DNA from: Citricoccus sp. WCRC_4
GTDB taxonomy: Bacteria > Actinomycetota > Actinomycetes > Actinomycetales > Micrococcaceae
Assembly: GCA_026645375.1 (NCBI GenBank)
Contig: JAPFFX010000149.1
Coordinates: forward strand, 1 to 11,744
Direction of reading: 5' to 3'
Length of the DNA: 11,744 nt
Part shown: positions 4,289-11,744 of the stretch, piece after piece
How positions within the stretch are numbered: the stretch's first letter is position 1
Layout of the letters: each line of letters begins with the position of its first letter
Notes under the pieces: generated by a model
Databases searched by the model: none
The model's input: only the letters and a program-made list of their open reading frames with translations
What the model was told of the DNA's origin: nothing
Made by a program: the position numbers and the translations under genes

Positions 4289-5838
4289 CGCTTGCGGCCG
4301 CGCTTCTCGCGGACCCGCATGCCGAGTTCGATCGGGGTTCCCTCGAAGCCGAAGGTCTCCCGCAACCGGCGGATGATGAACCGCCGGTAGCCCGGGTCCA
4401 GGAACCCGGTCGTGAACAGCACGATGCGCGGGGGCCGCGTGGAGGGCTGCGTGGCGAACAGGATCCGGGGCTGCTTGCCGCCGCGCACCGGGTGCGGGTG
4501 GGCTGCGACCAGCTCACCGAGGAAGGCGTTGAGCTTGCCGGTGGGGATGCGCCGGTCCCAGGACTCCAGCGCGGTGTCCAGGGCGGGCACCAGCCGGTCC
4601 TTGTGCCACCCGGTCTTGGCCGAGAGGTTCACCCGGGGCGCCCAGGCCACGTGGGCGAGGTCCTGGTCGATCTCCCGGTCCAGGTAGTAACGGCGGTCCT
4701 CGTCCATGAGGTCCCACTTGTTGAAGGCCAGCACCAGTGCCCGGCCGGAGTCCACGACGGTCTGCAGGATGCGCACGTCCTGCTCGGAGAGCACCTCGGA
4801 GGCCTCGAGCAGGACCACGGCCACCTCGGCCTTGTCCAGTGCGGACTGGGTCCGCAGGGAGGCGTAGTAGTCCGCACCGTGGGCCATGTGCTGGCGACGG
4901 CGGATGCCGGCGGTGTCCACGAACCGCCAGAGCCGGCCACCGAGCTCGATCAGCTCGTCCACGGGATCACGGGTGGTGCCGGCGGTGTCGTCCACCACCA
5001 CGCGGTCGGACCCGGCCAGCTTGTTCAGCAGCGAGGACTTGCCCACGTTGGGCCGGCCCAGCAGGGCCACGCGGCGCGGACCGCCGCGCGGGATGAGCCC
5101 GCCGTGGGCGGACTCCTCCGGCAGGACCGCCAGGGCCGCGTCCAGCAGGTCACCGGTCCCCCGGCCGTGGACGGCGGAGACGGGGTGGGGTTCGCCGAGG
5201 CCCAGGCCCCACAGGGTTGCGGCGTCCGCCTCCTGGGTGATGTCGTCGACCTTGTTGGCCACGAGGATCACCGGCTTCTTCTTGCGCCGCAGCAGCCGGA
5301 CGACGGCCTCGTCGGTCGAGGTCGCGCCGACGGTGGCGTCCACGACGAACAGCACGGCGTCGGCCACGTCCACGGCCCGCTCGGCCTGTTCGGCCACGCG
5401 CTGGTGGATGCCCTTGGCATCGTGCTCCCATCCGCCGGTGTCCACCACGGTGAACACCCGTCCGTTCCACTCGGCCTCATAGCTGACGCGGTCGCGGGTC
5501 ACCCCGGGCACGTCCTCCACCACGGCCTCACGGCGGCCGATGATCCGGTTGACCAGGGTGGACTTGCCCACGTTGGGCCGGCCGACGATGGCCAGCACCG
5601 GAGGCACGGGCTCGTCCTCGGGTTCGGCGTCGCCCTCCTCCCAGCCCTGAAGCAGGGCCGCGTCCTCGTCGTCGAGCTCGTAGTCCTGCAGACCGGCGCG
5701 CAGGGCCTCGGCCCGCTGGCGCGCGTCCTCGTCCGAGAGGGCGGCCAGCCGCTCGGCGACGTTGTCCTCGCCGGCGGGCACGTACTCGGCCCCGTCCTCG
5801 TCCTGCGGCCCGGTGCCGGTGGTGTTCTCGGTGCTCAT
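4285..5838 (-). CDS. der: Ribosome biogenesis GTPase Der (EngA)
   Basis: Der has two tandem GTPase domains and a C-terminal KH-like domain, and acts in maturation of the 50S subunit. Domain 1 shows GRPNVGKS (86-93), DTGG (133-136) and NKVD (195-198). Domain 2 shows GRPNVGKS (261-268), DTAG (308-311), NKWD (373-376) and SAK (406-408). The KH-like part runs from about 427 to the basic end EKRGRKR. At 517 residues it is longer than the usual 440-490 because of an acidic N-terminal extension of about 80 residues (many D/E), common in actinobacteria. ATG 5836-5838 overlaps the cmk stop (ATGA), with GGAGG (5849-5853) upstream inside cmk. It is the last gene of the cluster. Its TAG shares CTAG with the convergent monooxygenase stop, so no terminator separates them. 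Confidence 0.97.
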   Translation of the reverse strand: MSTENTTGTGPQDEDGAEYVPAGEDNVAERLAALSDEDARQRAEALRAGLQDYELDDEDAALLQGWEEGDAEPEDEPVPPVLAIVGRPNVGKSTLVNRIIGRREAVVEDVPGVTRDRVSYEAEWNGRVFTVVDTGGWEHDAKGIHQRVAEQAERAVDVADAVLFVVDATVGATSTDEAVVRLLRRKKKPVILVANKVDDITQEADAATLWGLGLGEPHPVSAVHGRGTGDLLDAALAVLPEESAHGGLIPRGGPRRVALLGRPNVGKSSLLNKLAGSDRVVVDDTAGTTRDPVDELIELGGRLWRFVDTAGIRRRQHMAHGADYYASLRTQSALDKAEVAVVLLEASEVLSEQDVRILQTVVDSGRALVLAFNKWDLMDEDRRYYLDREIDQDLAHVAWAPRVNLSAKTGWHKDRLVPALDTALESWDRRIPTGKLNAFLGELVAAHPHPVRGGKQPRILFATQPSTRPPRIVLFTTGFLDPGYRRFIIRRLRETFGFEGTPIELGMRVREKRGRKR

Positions 5839-6635
5839 GCGCGGTTCCCCTCCGGGGTCGTCGGTGCTGCGGTGTCTGGTGTGGCCACCGGTGCGGCGGT
5901 TCCGGCCGCGTCGGTGCCATGGGTGTCGTGGGCGTCGCCGAAGACGCCCTGGCCGGATTGCCCGGCGATCTCGGCCAGGACGGCCTGCACGGTGGACTCC
6001 AGGTCGAGCTCGGAGGAGTCCACGAGGCCCACCCCCGCAGCGGGGGTCATGAAGTCCACCACGGTGGAGTCCTTCGCGTCCCGGTCCACCACCTGGGCGG
6101 TCAGGTCCTGCCGGCCGACGGAGCCGCCGAGCTGCTCGCCGCGCCGGGCGAGGCGGACCTCCGCGGAGGCCGTCAGCAGGATGCGGGCATCGGCGTCCGG
6201 TGCCACCACCGTGGTGATGTCCCGTCCCTCGGCCACGATCCGGCGGTGGGAGTCGATCAGCTCGCGCTGGCGGGCCACGAGCAGCTCGCGGACGGCCCGG
6301 TTGGTGGCCACCACCGAGACGACGGCGGAGATCCCCGGTGCGCGGATGGCCTCGGTGATGTCATGGGTGCCCACCACGACGCGGTCGACGTCAGGGTCCA
6401 CGGACAGCCCCAGGTCGATGTCCTGCACGGCGGCGACGACGGCGTCGTCGTCCTCGAGCACCCCGGCCTCCCGGCAGTGCCAGGCCACGGCGCGGTACAT
6501 CGCCCCGGTGTCGAGGTAGGCCGCGCCGAGCCGGCGTGCGACCTCACGCGAGACGGAGGACTTCCCCGACCCCGAGGGCCCGTCCACGGCCACCACGAGG
6601 CGCCGTGAGGCTGCCCCGGTCGTCTCGTCCACCAT
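5835..6635 (-). CDS. cmk: Cytidylate kinase (CMP kinase)
   Basis: The enzyme phosphorylates CMP and dCMP with ATP, recycling nucleotides from RNA turnover and lipid synthesis. The P-loop GPSGSGKS is at 19-26, DTGAMYR (42-48) is in the NMP-binding region, EGRDITTVV (136-144) corresponds to the family's GRDIGTVV segment, and RDAKDS (185-190) lies in the lid/CMP contact region. The core ends near residue 225. A further 40 residues rich in Ala, Thr, Pro and Gly (226-266) look disordered and give 266 residues against about 225 in E. coli. ATG 6633-6635 directly follows the tyrA stop with no gap (TGAATG) and has GGAAGGTGG (6641-6649) upstream. The stop TGA overlaps the der start by 4 nt. Translation is therefore probably coupled on both sides. 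Confidence 0.96.
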   Translation of the reverse strand: MVDETTGAASRRLVVAVDGPSGSGKSSVSREVARRLGAAYLDTGAMYRAVAWHCREAGVLEDDDAVVAAVQDIDLGLSVDPDVDRVVVGTHDITEAIRAPGISAVVSVVATNRAVRELLVARQRELIDSHRRIVAEGRDITTVVAPDADARILLTASAEVRLARRGEQLGGSVGRQDLTAQVVDRDAKDSTVVDFMTPAAGVGLVDSSELDLESTVQAVLAEIAGQSGQGVFGDAHDTHGTDAAGTAAPVATPDTAAPTTPEGNRA

Positions 6636-7783
6636 TCAGACCACCTTCCATCCCCGCGCGGTCAGCGCGTCCGTCAGTTCCTGCCGGCGTCCGGGCAGTA
6701 CGGAGATCTCCAGCATGCCCACCTGGTACCCGGCCGAGTGGTCCATGCGCAGGTCCTCCACGTTGACGCCGGCGGCGCCGACGTCCTGCAGCACCGCGGA
6801 GATCTGGCCCGGGGTGTCGTCGACGATCACGGTGACCACGGCGAAGGCCTGCGGCGGACCGCCGTGCTTGCCGGGGATCCGGGCGTGTCCGGCGTTGCCC
6901 TCGGCGATCAGCTGCGCGATGTCCAGCCGGGCACCGGGCGCCGACGGGTCCTCCATCGTGTTGATCAACCGGTCCAGGTCCTCGCGCACGCCGTAGAGGA
7001 TCTGCAGGATCTGCGGCGCGTTCGCGGCGAGGATCTGTACCCACAGCTGGGGGTCGGAGGCGGCGATGCGCGTGGTGTCCCGCAGCCCGTTGCCGGCCAG
7101 GGCCAGCGAGGCCGCCGGGGTCTCCTGGAGCCGGGAGGACACCAGGGAGGCGGCGATCTGCGGCAGGTGCGAGATCAGCGCCACCGAGGCGTCGTGGTCC
7201 TCGGCGCTCATCCGGTGCACGGTGGCGCCCAGGCCGCGGGCGATCTCCTCGGCCGCCGCGACGGCGGCCGGATCGGTCGCCTCGGTCGCACAGACCACCC
7301 AGGGGGCCGCGGTGAACAGCCGGCCGCGTGCGGCCACCGGGCCGGAACGCTCGGAACCGGCCATCGGGTGGGTGCCCACGTAGCGTGCGGCCTGGTCGGT
7401 GGACAGGGCGCCGTTCCCGACGGCGGCCTGCACCTCCGCGGCGATCGCGCCCTTGACCGAGGCGATGTCCAGCACGACGGCGTCCGGGAACCGGCGCAGC
7501 GAGTCGATCACGACCTGGCCGGTCACGTCCGGGGGCGAGGCGACCACGACGGTACCCGGCTGCCTGGCGTCCGGCGCGGCGGTCCCGCCGTCGAGCACGG
7601 ACGGGAAGGGGTCACCGGCGCCGATGTCCACGGCCACGGCCTGGGCGGAGGGCGACGGGTCGGCGAGCCAGACCTCGGCGCCGGCGGCACGCAGGCCCAG
7701 TCCGATCGAGGCACCCAGCAGTCCGGTGCCCCGGATGAGGACCGGTTCCGTCAGGACCCGGGATGCCAGGAGGGCCTGGGCCA

Positions 7784-7784
<1 letters not shown>
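6636..7784 (-). CDS. tyrA: Prephenate dehydrogenase with C-terminal ACT domain
   Basis: TyrA oxidatively decarboxylates prephenate to 4-hydroxyphenylpyruvate with NAD+, the committed step to tyrosine. Counted from ATG 7784 the protein has 382 residues. The Rossmann motif GTGLLGAS is at 19-26. HPMAGSE (139-145) and SHLPQ (205-209) are the prephenate-binding and catalytic-His segments. GLRDTTRIA (233-241) and DPQLW (244-248) are conserved in the helical dimerisation domain. An ACT domain (about 312-382; FAVVTVIVDDTPGQISAVLQ) suggests feedback control by an aromatic amino acid. GTG one codon upstream (7785-7787) is an alternative start, overlapping the rluB TGA as GTGA; ATG overlaps it as TGATG. 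It sits between rluB and cmk. The M. tuberculosis version of the locus, as I recall it, lacks tyrA here. Confidence 0.95.
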
Positions 7785-8845
<1,061 letters not shown>

Positions 8846-8953
8846 GATGTCCTTTCAGTGCCTCACGGCATGTGCAGGGGTCGGGATGGGCGGGGATCAC
8901 GGGACCTGAGGTCACCGGTCACGGCACCACGACCGTGCCCCACCGAACACTCC

Positions 8954-8959
8954 ATCATA
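8954..8959 (-). promoter_or_regulatory. Putative -10 of the rluB-tyrA-cmk-der promoter
   Basis: TATGAT on the minus strand (complement of ATCATA) matches the -10 consensus at five of six positions and stands out in a GC-rich gap. The best -35 candidates are TTGCAC (14-bp spacer) and GTGACC (20-bp spacer), neither ideal. Transcription would begin near 8947, giving a leader of about 100 nt before rluB. No riboswitch was recognised in that leader. Confidence 0.45.
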
Positions 8960-8992
8960 GTCCAGCCCCTCCCGTGCAAGGTCACGCGGGCG

Positions 8993-9040
8993 CGGTGATC
9001 TTGCGCACTGCCGAGGATCACCGATCGAGCACGTCCTCGG
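8993..9040 (-). promoter_or_regulatory. Two overlapping alternative hairpins after scpB
   Basis: CCGAGGA (9011-9017) can pair with TCCTCGG (9034-9040), and CGGTGATC (8993-9000) can pair with GATCACCG (9016-9023). The two stems share bases 9016-9017 and their arms interleave, so they compete in an RNA read through from scpB. Neither is followed by a T-run. This could be a weak terminator or attenuator between the parA-scpAB and rluB-der halves. Confidence 0.35.
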
Positions 9041-9041
9041 T

Positions 9042-9707
9042 TCAGCCGCGGAAGCCCTCGTCCTGTTCTGCGAGGGCCGCGAGGTCACCCAGGCCCGGCA
9101 GGTGCTCGGAGAGCTTGGGCAGCTCGTCGAGGCTTCCCACCCCGAGGGTCTCCAGCAGGTATCCGGTGGTCCGGTATAGCACCGCTCCGGTGTGGGGATC
9201 CGTTCCGGCCTCGGCCACCAGCCCCCGGCTGGCCAGGGTGCGCATCACGGAGTCCGAGTTCACTCCGCGGATCCCGGCCACCCGGGACCGTGTCACCGGC
9301 TGGAGGTAGGCCACCACGGCCAGGGTCTCCAGTGCGGCCTGCGTGAGCCGGGCGGTCTGGCCCTCGACGACGAACCGCTCCACGACGTCGGCGAGGGCGG
9401 GCCGGGAGTAGATGCGCCAGCCGCCGGCCAGCTCGCGCAGTTCAAAACCGCGCCGTGGCTGGCCGGACAGTCCGTCATAGTCGTCCGCCAGGGCGGACAG
9501 GGTCGCCGCGACCCGCTCGGGTTCCGCACCGGTCGCCTGGGCCAGTTGCGCCACGGTCACCGGCTCGTCCACCACCATCAGCACGGCCTCGAGCTGCTCG
9601 CGCAGGCTCGTCGCCTCGGCATCCGCCGGGTGCGTGGGCGTGTCGGATCCAGCCCCCTCCACCTCGGCCGGGGACGCCGGGGCGGGGCGTCGTCCTGGTT
9701 CACTCAT
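9042..9707 (-). CDS. scpB: Segregation and condensation protein B (ScpB)
   Basis: ScpB is the winged-helix dimer of the SMC-ScpA-ScpB condensin that compacts and segregates the chromosome. The product has 221 residues. A variable Pro/Ala/Glu-rich N-terminus (1-34) is followed by the first winged helix (about 35-105; LREQLEAVLMVVDEPVT, then RELAGGWRIY). The second carries the hallmark RLTQAALETLAVVAYLQPVT (120-139), IRGVNSDSVMRTL and YRTTGYLLETLGVGSLDELP. The frame is open to 9752, but ATG 9705-9707 has GAGGAG (9715-9720) at 7-nt spacing and overlaps the scpA stop by 8 nt (ATGAGTGA). This is a coupled arrangement and the preferred start. It is followed by a 196-bp gap with the next promoter. 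Confidence 0.95.
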   Translation of the reverse strand: MSEPGRRPAPASPAEVEGAGSDTPTHPADAEATSLREQLEAVLMVVDEPVTVAQLAQATGAEPERVAATLSALADDYDGLSGQPRRGFELRELAGGWRIYSRPALADVVERFVVEGQTARLTQAALETLAVVAYLQPVTRSRVAGIRGVNSDSVMRTLASRGLVAEAGTDPHTGAVLYRTTGYLLETLGVGSLDELPKLSEHLPGLGDLAALAEQDEGFRG

Positions 9708-10671
9708 GCGTCGTCTCCTCGTCCGGCCGCTCGTCCCACTCGACGCGGTCATCCGCCAGTTCGTCCGGGGCCTCGGGATCCCACAGCACGACCAGCTCCC
9801 CCAGTGGCGTGTCCTGGTGGAACGTCACGGCCCGGTCCCGGAACATCTCCAACAGGGCCAGGAAGCGGGCCACCACCACCAGGGTGGTCCCGGCGTCGTG
9901 GACGAGCTCGCGGAAGGTGAGGCGACCGGACGCGCGCAACCTGGCCGCCAGGATGCCGCTCTGCTCGCGCACCGAGACGGGCGGGGCGTGCAGGTGGCCG
10001 AGCCCGACGGCGTCGGGCTCGGCCGGGGTGCGGGAGAACACCTGCTCGGCCAGCGCACCGAACTGCTCCGGGCTCAACGTCCACACCAGTTCGGGCAGGA
10101 CGGAGGCGAACCGCGGGTCCAGCGTGGTCTGGCGCGGGAAGCGCCGGGACTCGGATTCCATCCGTCGTCGCATCAGGGCGGAGACGTCCCGGAACGCCTT
10201 GTACTGCAGCAGCCGGGCGAACAGGAGGTCGCGGGCCTCCAGCAGGGCGACGTCCTCCTCGGCGTCCGTGGTGCCGGCCGGCAGCAGCCGGGCCGTCTTC
10301 AGGTCCAGCAACGTGGACGCCACGACGAGGAAGGCGCTGGACTCGTCCAGCGCTGCCAGGTCCGGGCGGCCGTCCGCCTCCTCGTCCTGTTCCCCGGGGT
10401 GCTGCCGCAGGGTGCCGATGTAGGCGATGAACTCGTCGGTGACCTCGGCCAGGGCGACCTCGGTGATGTCCATCCGGCGCCGGGCGATCAGGGAGAGCAG
10501 GAGGTCGAACGGGCCGGAGAAGTTCCGCAACGTGACCGAGAAGCCGGACGGCGTCCCGTCCAGGCCGGTCCCGTCCAGCGCCGTCCCGGCCGGGTCGGCC
10601 CCGCCGGGGCCACCGTCGTCCGTGGCGAGGCCGGCCAGGACGCCGGTCACCGCCGCGGACGATGGGGTCAC
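9700..10671 (-). CDS. scpA: Segregation and condensation protein A (ScpA), kleisin
   Basis: ScpA is the kleisin that bridges SMC heads and binds a ScpB dimer. The 323-residue product starts with a low-complexity Gly/Ala/Thr/Asp-rich leader (1-43). The conserved N-terminal SMC-neck-binding helix region follows (FSVTLRNFSGPFDLLLSLIA, 44-63; DITEVALAEVTDEFIAYI). The middle has SSAFLVVASTLLDLKTARLLP (111-131) and the LLFARLLQYKAF segment (149-160) seen in ScpA proteins. The C-terminal winged helix (about 235-310) shows LTFRELV and ARFLALLEMFRDRAV. The end is strongly acidic. The start is GTG (10669-10671), overlapping the parA stop as GTGA, with GGAG (10676-10679) close upstream. The stop overlaps scpB. 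The linkage parA-scpA-scpB is conserved in actinobacteria. Confidence 0.96.
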   Translation of the reverse strand: MTPSSAAVTGVLAGLATDDGGPGGADPAGTALDGTGLDGTPSGFSVTLRNFSGPFDLLLSLIARRRMDITEVALAEVTDEFIAYIGTLRQHPGEQDEEADGRPDLAALDESSAFLVVASTLLDLKTARLLPAGTTDAEEDVALLEARDLLFARLLQYKAFRDVSALMRRRMESESRRFPRQTTLDPRFASVLPELVWTLSPEQFGALAEQVFSRTPAEPDAVGLGHLHAPPVSVREQSGILAARLRASGRLTFRELVHDAGTTLVVVARFLALLEMFRDRAVTFHQDTPLGELVVLWDPEAPDELADDRVEWDERPDEETTHE

Positions 10672-11639
10672 GGCGCTCCGCCGCGCCAGATCAGCTCGCG
10701 GGCCAGCGTGCGGTAGGCCTTGGCGCCCTCGTGCTTCTCGGCGAAGGCGGTGATCGGCTCGGCGGCGACCGTGGCGTCGGCGAACTTGATGGAGCGCTTG
10801 ATCACGGTCTCGAAGACCCGGTCTCCGAAGGCCTCGACCAACCGGCCCACGACCTCCTTGGAGTGCAGGGTGCGGGCGTCGAACATCGTGGCCAGCACGC
10901 CGTCGACCTGCAGGTCCGGGTTGATCCGGTCCTGGATCTTCTCGATGGTCTCCACCAGCAGTGCCACCGCGCGCAGCGCGAAGAACTCAGCCGTCAGCGG
11001 GATGATCACCCCGTGCGAAGCCGTCAGCGCGTTCACGGTGAGCAGTCCCAGGGACGGCTGGCAGTCGATGAGGATGACGTCGTAGTCGTCCCGGACCTGT
11101 CGCAGGGACCGTTCGAGCACCTGCTCGCGGGCCACCTCGTTGACGAGCTGGACCTCCGCGGCGGAGAGGTCGATGTTGGCCGGCAGCAGGTCGATGTTCT
11201 CGAATTCCGTCTCCACGAGGGCGTCCCGCGCGGTGACGCTCCGCTCCATCATGACGTTGTAGATGGTCGTGTCCAGCTCGTGCGGGCTGACCCCGAGGCC
11301 GGCGGAGAGGGCGCCCTGGGGATCGAAGTCGACCATGAGGACCTTGCGGCCGTACCCGGCGAGCGCGGCGCCGAGGTTGATGGTGGAGGTGGTCTTGCCC
11401 ACCCCGCCCTTCTGGTTGACCATCGAGATGATCCGGGCTGGACCGTGCGAGGTCAGGGGGGCGGGCTCCGGGAACTCGTGCTTGGGCCGTCCCGTGGGCC
11501 CGATCACCGGATCCCCGGTGACCATGAGCACTGGCGTGGGCTCTTGCTGGTTCACGATGCTGCCGACTCCTGCCATCTGTCCGTCTGTCCGCCGTTCTGT
11601 GAGGTCGCCTTCGCTGGATAACGCCGGCTGCTGCGGCAT
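10668..11639 (-). CDS. parA: ParA-family (Soj-like) ATPase, orphan, upstream of scpAB
   Basis: This deviant Walker-type ATPase has 323 residues. Walker A is KGGVGKTT (77-84) with the signature Lys, A' is DFDPQG (104-109), and Walker B is VILIDCQPSLG (188-198). Residues 1-70 are an N-terminal extension; its second half (about 45-70; IGPTGRP, EFPEPAPLTSHGPARII) is conserved in actinobacterial relatives as I remember them. No parB follows, so this is not the oriC-proximal parAB pair; scpA overlaps its stop (GTGA). I take ATG 11637-11639 because a TAGGGT -10 ends 6 nt upstream, the signature of a leaderless start. ATG 11574-11576 (residue 22) is an alternative with no visible ribosome binding site. 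It probably uses ATP-dependent dimerisation on DNA and may work with the SMC-ScpAB complex, but its exact role is not established. Confidence 0.93.
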   Translation of the reverse strand: MPQQPALSSEGDLTERRTDGQMAGVGSIVNQQEPTPVLMVTGDPVIGPTGRPKHEFPEPAPLTSHGPARIISMVNQKGGVGKTTSTINLGAALAGYGRKVLMVDFDPQGALSAGLGVSPHELDTTIYNVMMERSVTARDALVETEFENIDLLPANIDLSAAEVQLVNEVAREQVLERSLRQVRDDYDVILIDCQPSLGLLTVNALTASHGVIIPLTAEFFALRAVALLVETIEKIQDRINPDLQVDGVLATMFDARTLHSKEVVGRLVEAFGDRVFETVIKRSIKFADATVAAEPITAFAEKHEGAKAYRTLARELIWRGGAP

Positions 11640-11645
11640 GGGTAC

Positions 11646-11651
11646 ACCCTA
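11646..11651 (-). promoter_or_regulatory. Putative -10 of a leaderless parA-scpA-scpB promoter
   Basis: TAGGGT on the minus strand (complement of ACCCTA) fits the actinobacterial TANNNT -10. It is followed by exactly 6 nt and then ATG 11639, so the transcript should start at or next to the start codon. No clear -35 is visible; TTCTCC at 11677-11672 has a 20-bp spacer. The promoter lies in the 39-bp gap after the preceding gene's stop. Confidence 0.5.
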
Positions 11652-11678
11652 GTCCGGATCTCGGCCGGCCCGGAGAAT

Positions 11679-11744
11679 TCACGCGGACCCGCGGCGAGCC
11701 TTGACGTTCAACCGCAGGGTGAAGGTGTATAGGCCGGCCGTCCC
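11679..11744 (-). CDS. C-terminal 21 residues of an unidentified minus-strand gene (cut by window edge)
   Basis: From the right edge the minus strand reads in frame to TGA 11679-11681, ending GLYTFTLRLNVKARRGSA. Nineteen of 21 sense codons end in G or C, the bias of real genes here, and the segment ends 39 bp before the parA start. The fragment is too short to assign a function. Confidence 0.55.
   Translation of the reverse strand, partial: GTAGLYTFTLRLNVKARRGSA

Noticed and set aside
2944..6519. Plus-strand open frame of 1191 codons across the monooxygenase, der and cmk
   Set aside because: It is out of frame with the monooxygenase and antisense to der and cmk, all of which have full family motifs. 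The translation is low-complexity Arg/Gly/Pro. Long empty frames are common in such GC-rich DNA.
8912..8950. GTG-started 12-codon upstream ORF in the rluB leader
   Set aside because: The GTG at 8950 is only 3 nt from the -10, so it would not be on the mRNA from that promoter, and it has no ribosome binding site.
9708..9752. N-terminal 15-residue extension of ScpB
   Set aside because: It is Arg/Thr/Ser-rich, lies entirely within scpA, and ATG 9707 has a well-spaced GAGGAG and an 8-nt overlap with the scpA stop.
11701..11733. Plus-strand TTGACG / TATAGG as a promoter leaving the window
   Set aside because: The spacer is 21 bp, and the same bases read as well-biased codons of a minus-strand gene end, which explains them better.

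Overview
The window is very GC-rich, with C or G at nearly every third codon position. Gene content and order point to an actinobacterium, most likely Micrococcales (Micrococcaceae-like: Kocuria, Micrococcus, Citricoccus or Arthrobacter relatives). The genus cannot be fixed from sequence alone.

Left part (1-1150): the 3' end of an FMO-type flavoprotein gene, of the kind often seen in actinobacterial arsenic/metal clusters, is followed by a compact unit that looks self-contained. This unit has a MerR-type operator/promoter with a perfect 9-bp dyad, a 141-residue MerR-family regulator with a CPC motif and one later Cys, a 19-residue peptide with six cysteines, and a strong bidirectional terminator. 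The peptide lies in the same frame as MerR, separated by one UGA stop, and has its own near-perfect ribosome binding site. I regard this MerR plus Cys-rich peptide pair as the most novel item in the window.

Middle part (1150-4290): a tRNA-Pro(GGG) gene on the minus strand; a zinc-independent NADP-dependent MDR oxidoreductase (minus); a small lipoprotein of unrecognised family (minus); and, divergent from the lipoprotein across only 30 bp, an FAD-dependent monooxygenase (plus). The monooxygenase meets der tail to tail, and the two stop codons share one CTAG.

Right part (4285-11640): a tightly packed minus-strand housekeeping cluster, read from right to left as orphan parA, scpA, scpB, a 196-bp gap with a promoter, rluB, tyrA, cmk and der (engA). 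It resembles the conserved actinobacterial locus known from mycobacteria as Rv1708-Rv1713, with tyrA added. Most junctions are stop/start overlaps (GTGA, ATGAGTGA, TGATG, TGAATG, ATGA), which implies translational coupling. The cluster joins chromosome organisation (ParA, ScpAB as SMC partners), ribosome maturation (pseudouridine synthase, Der GTPase), CMP recycling and tyrosine synthesis. A 21-residue C-terminal fragment of another minus-strand gene is cut by the right edge.
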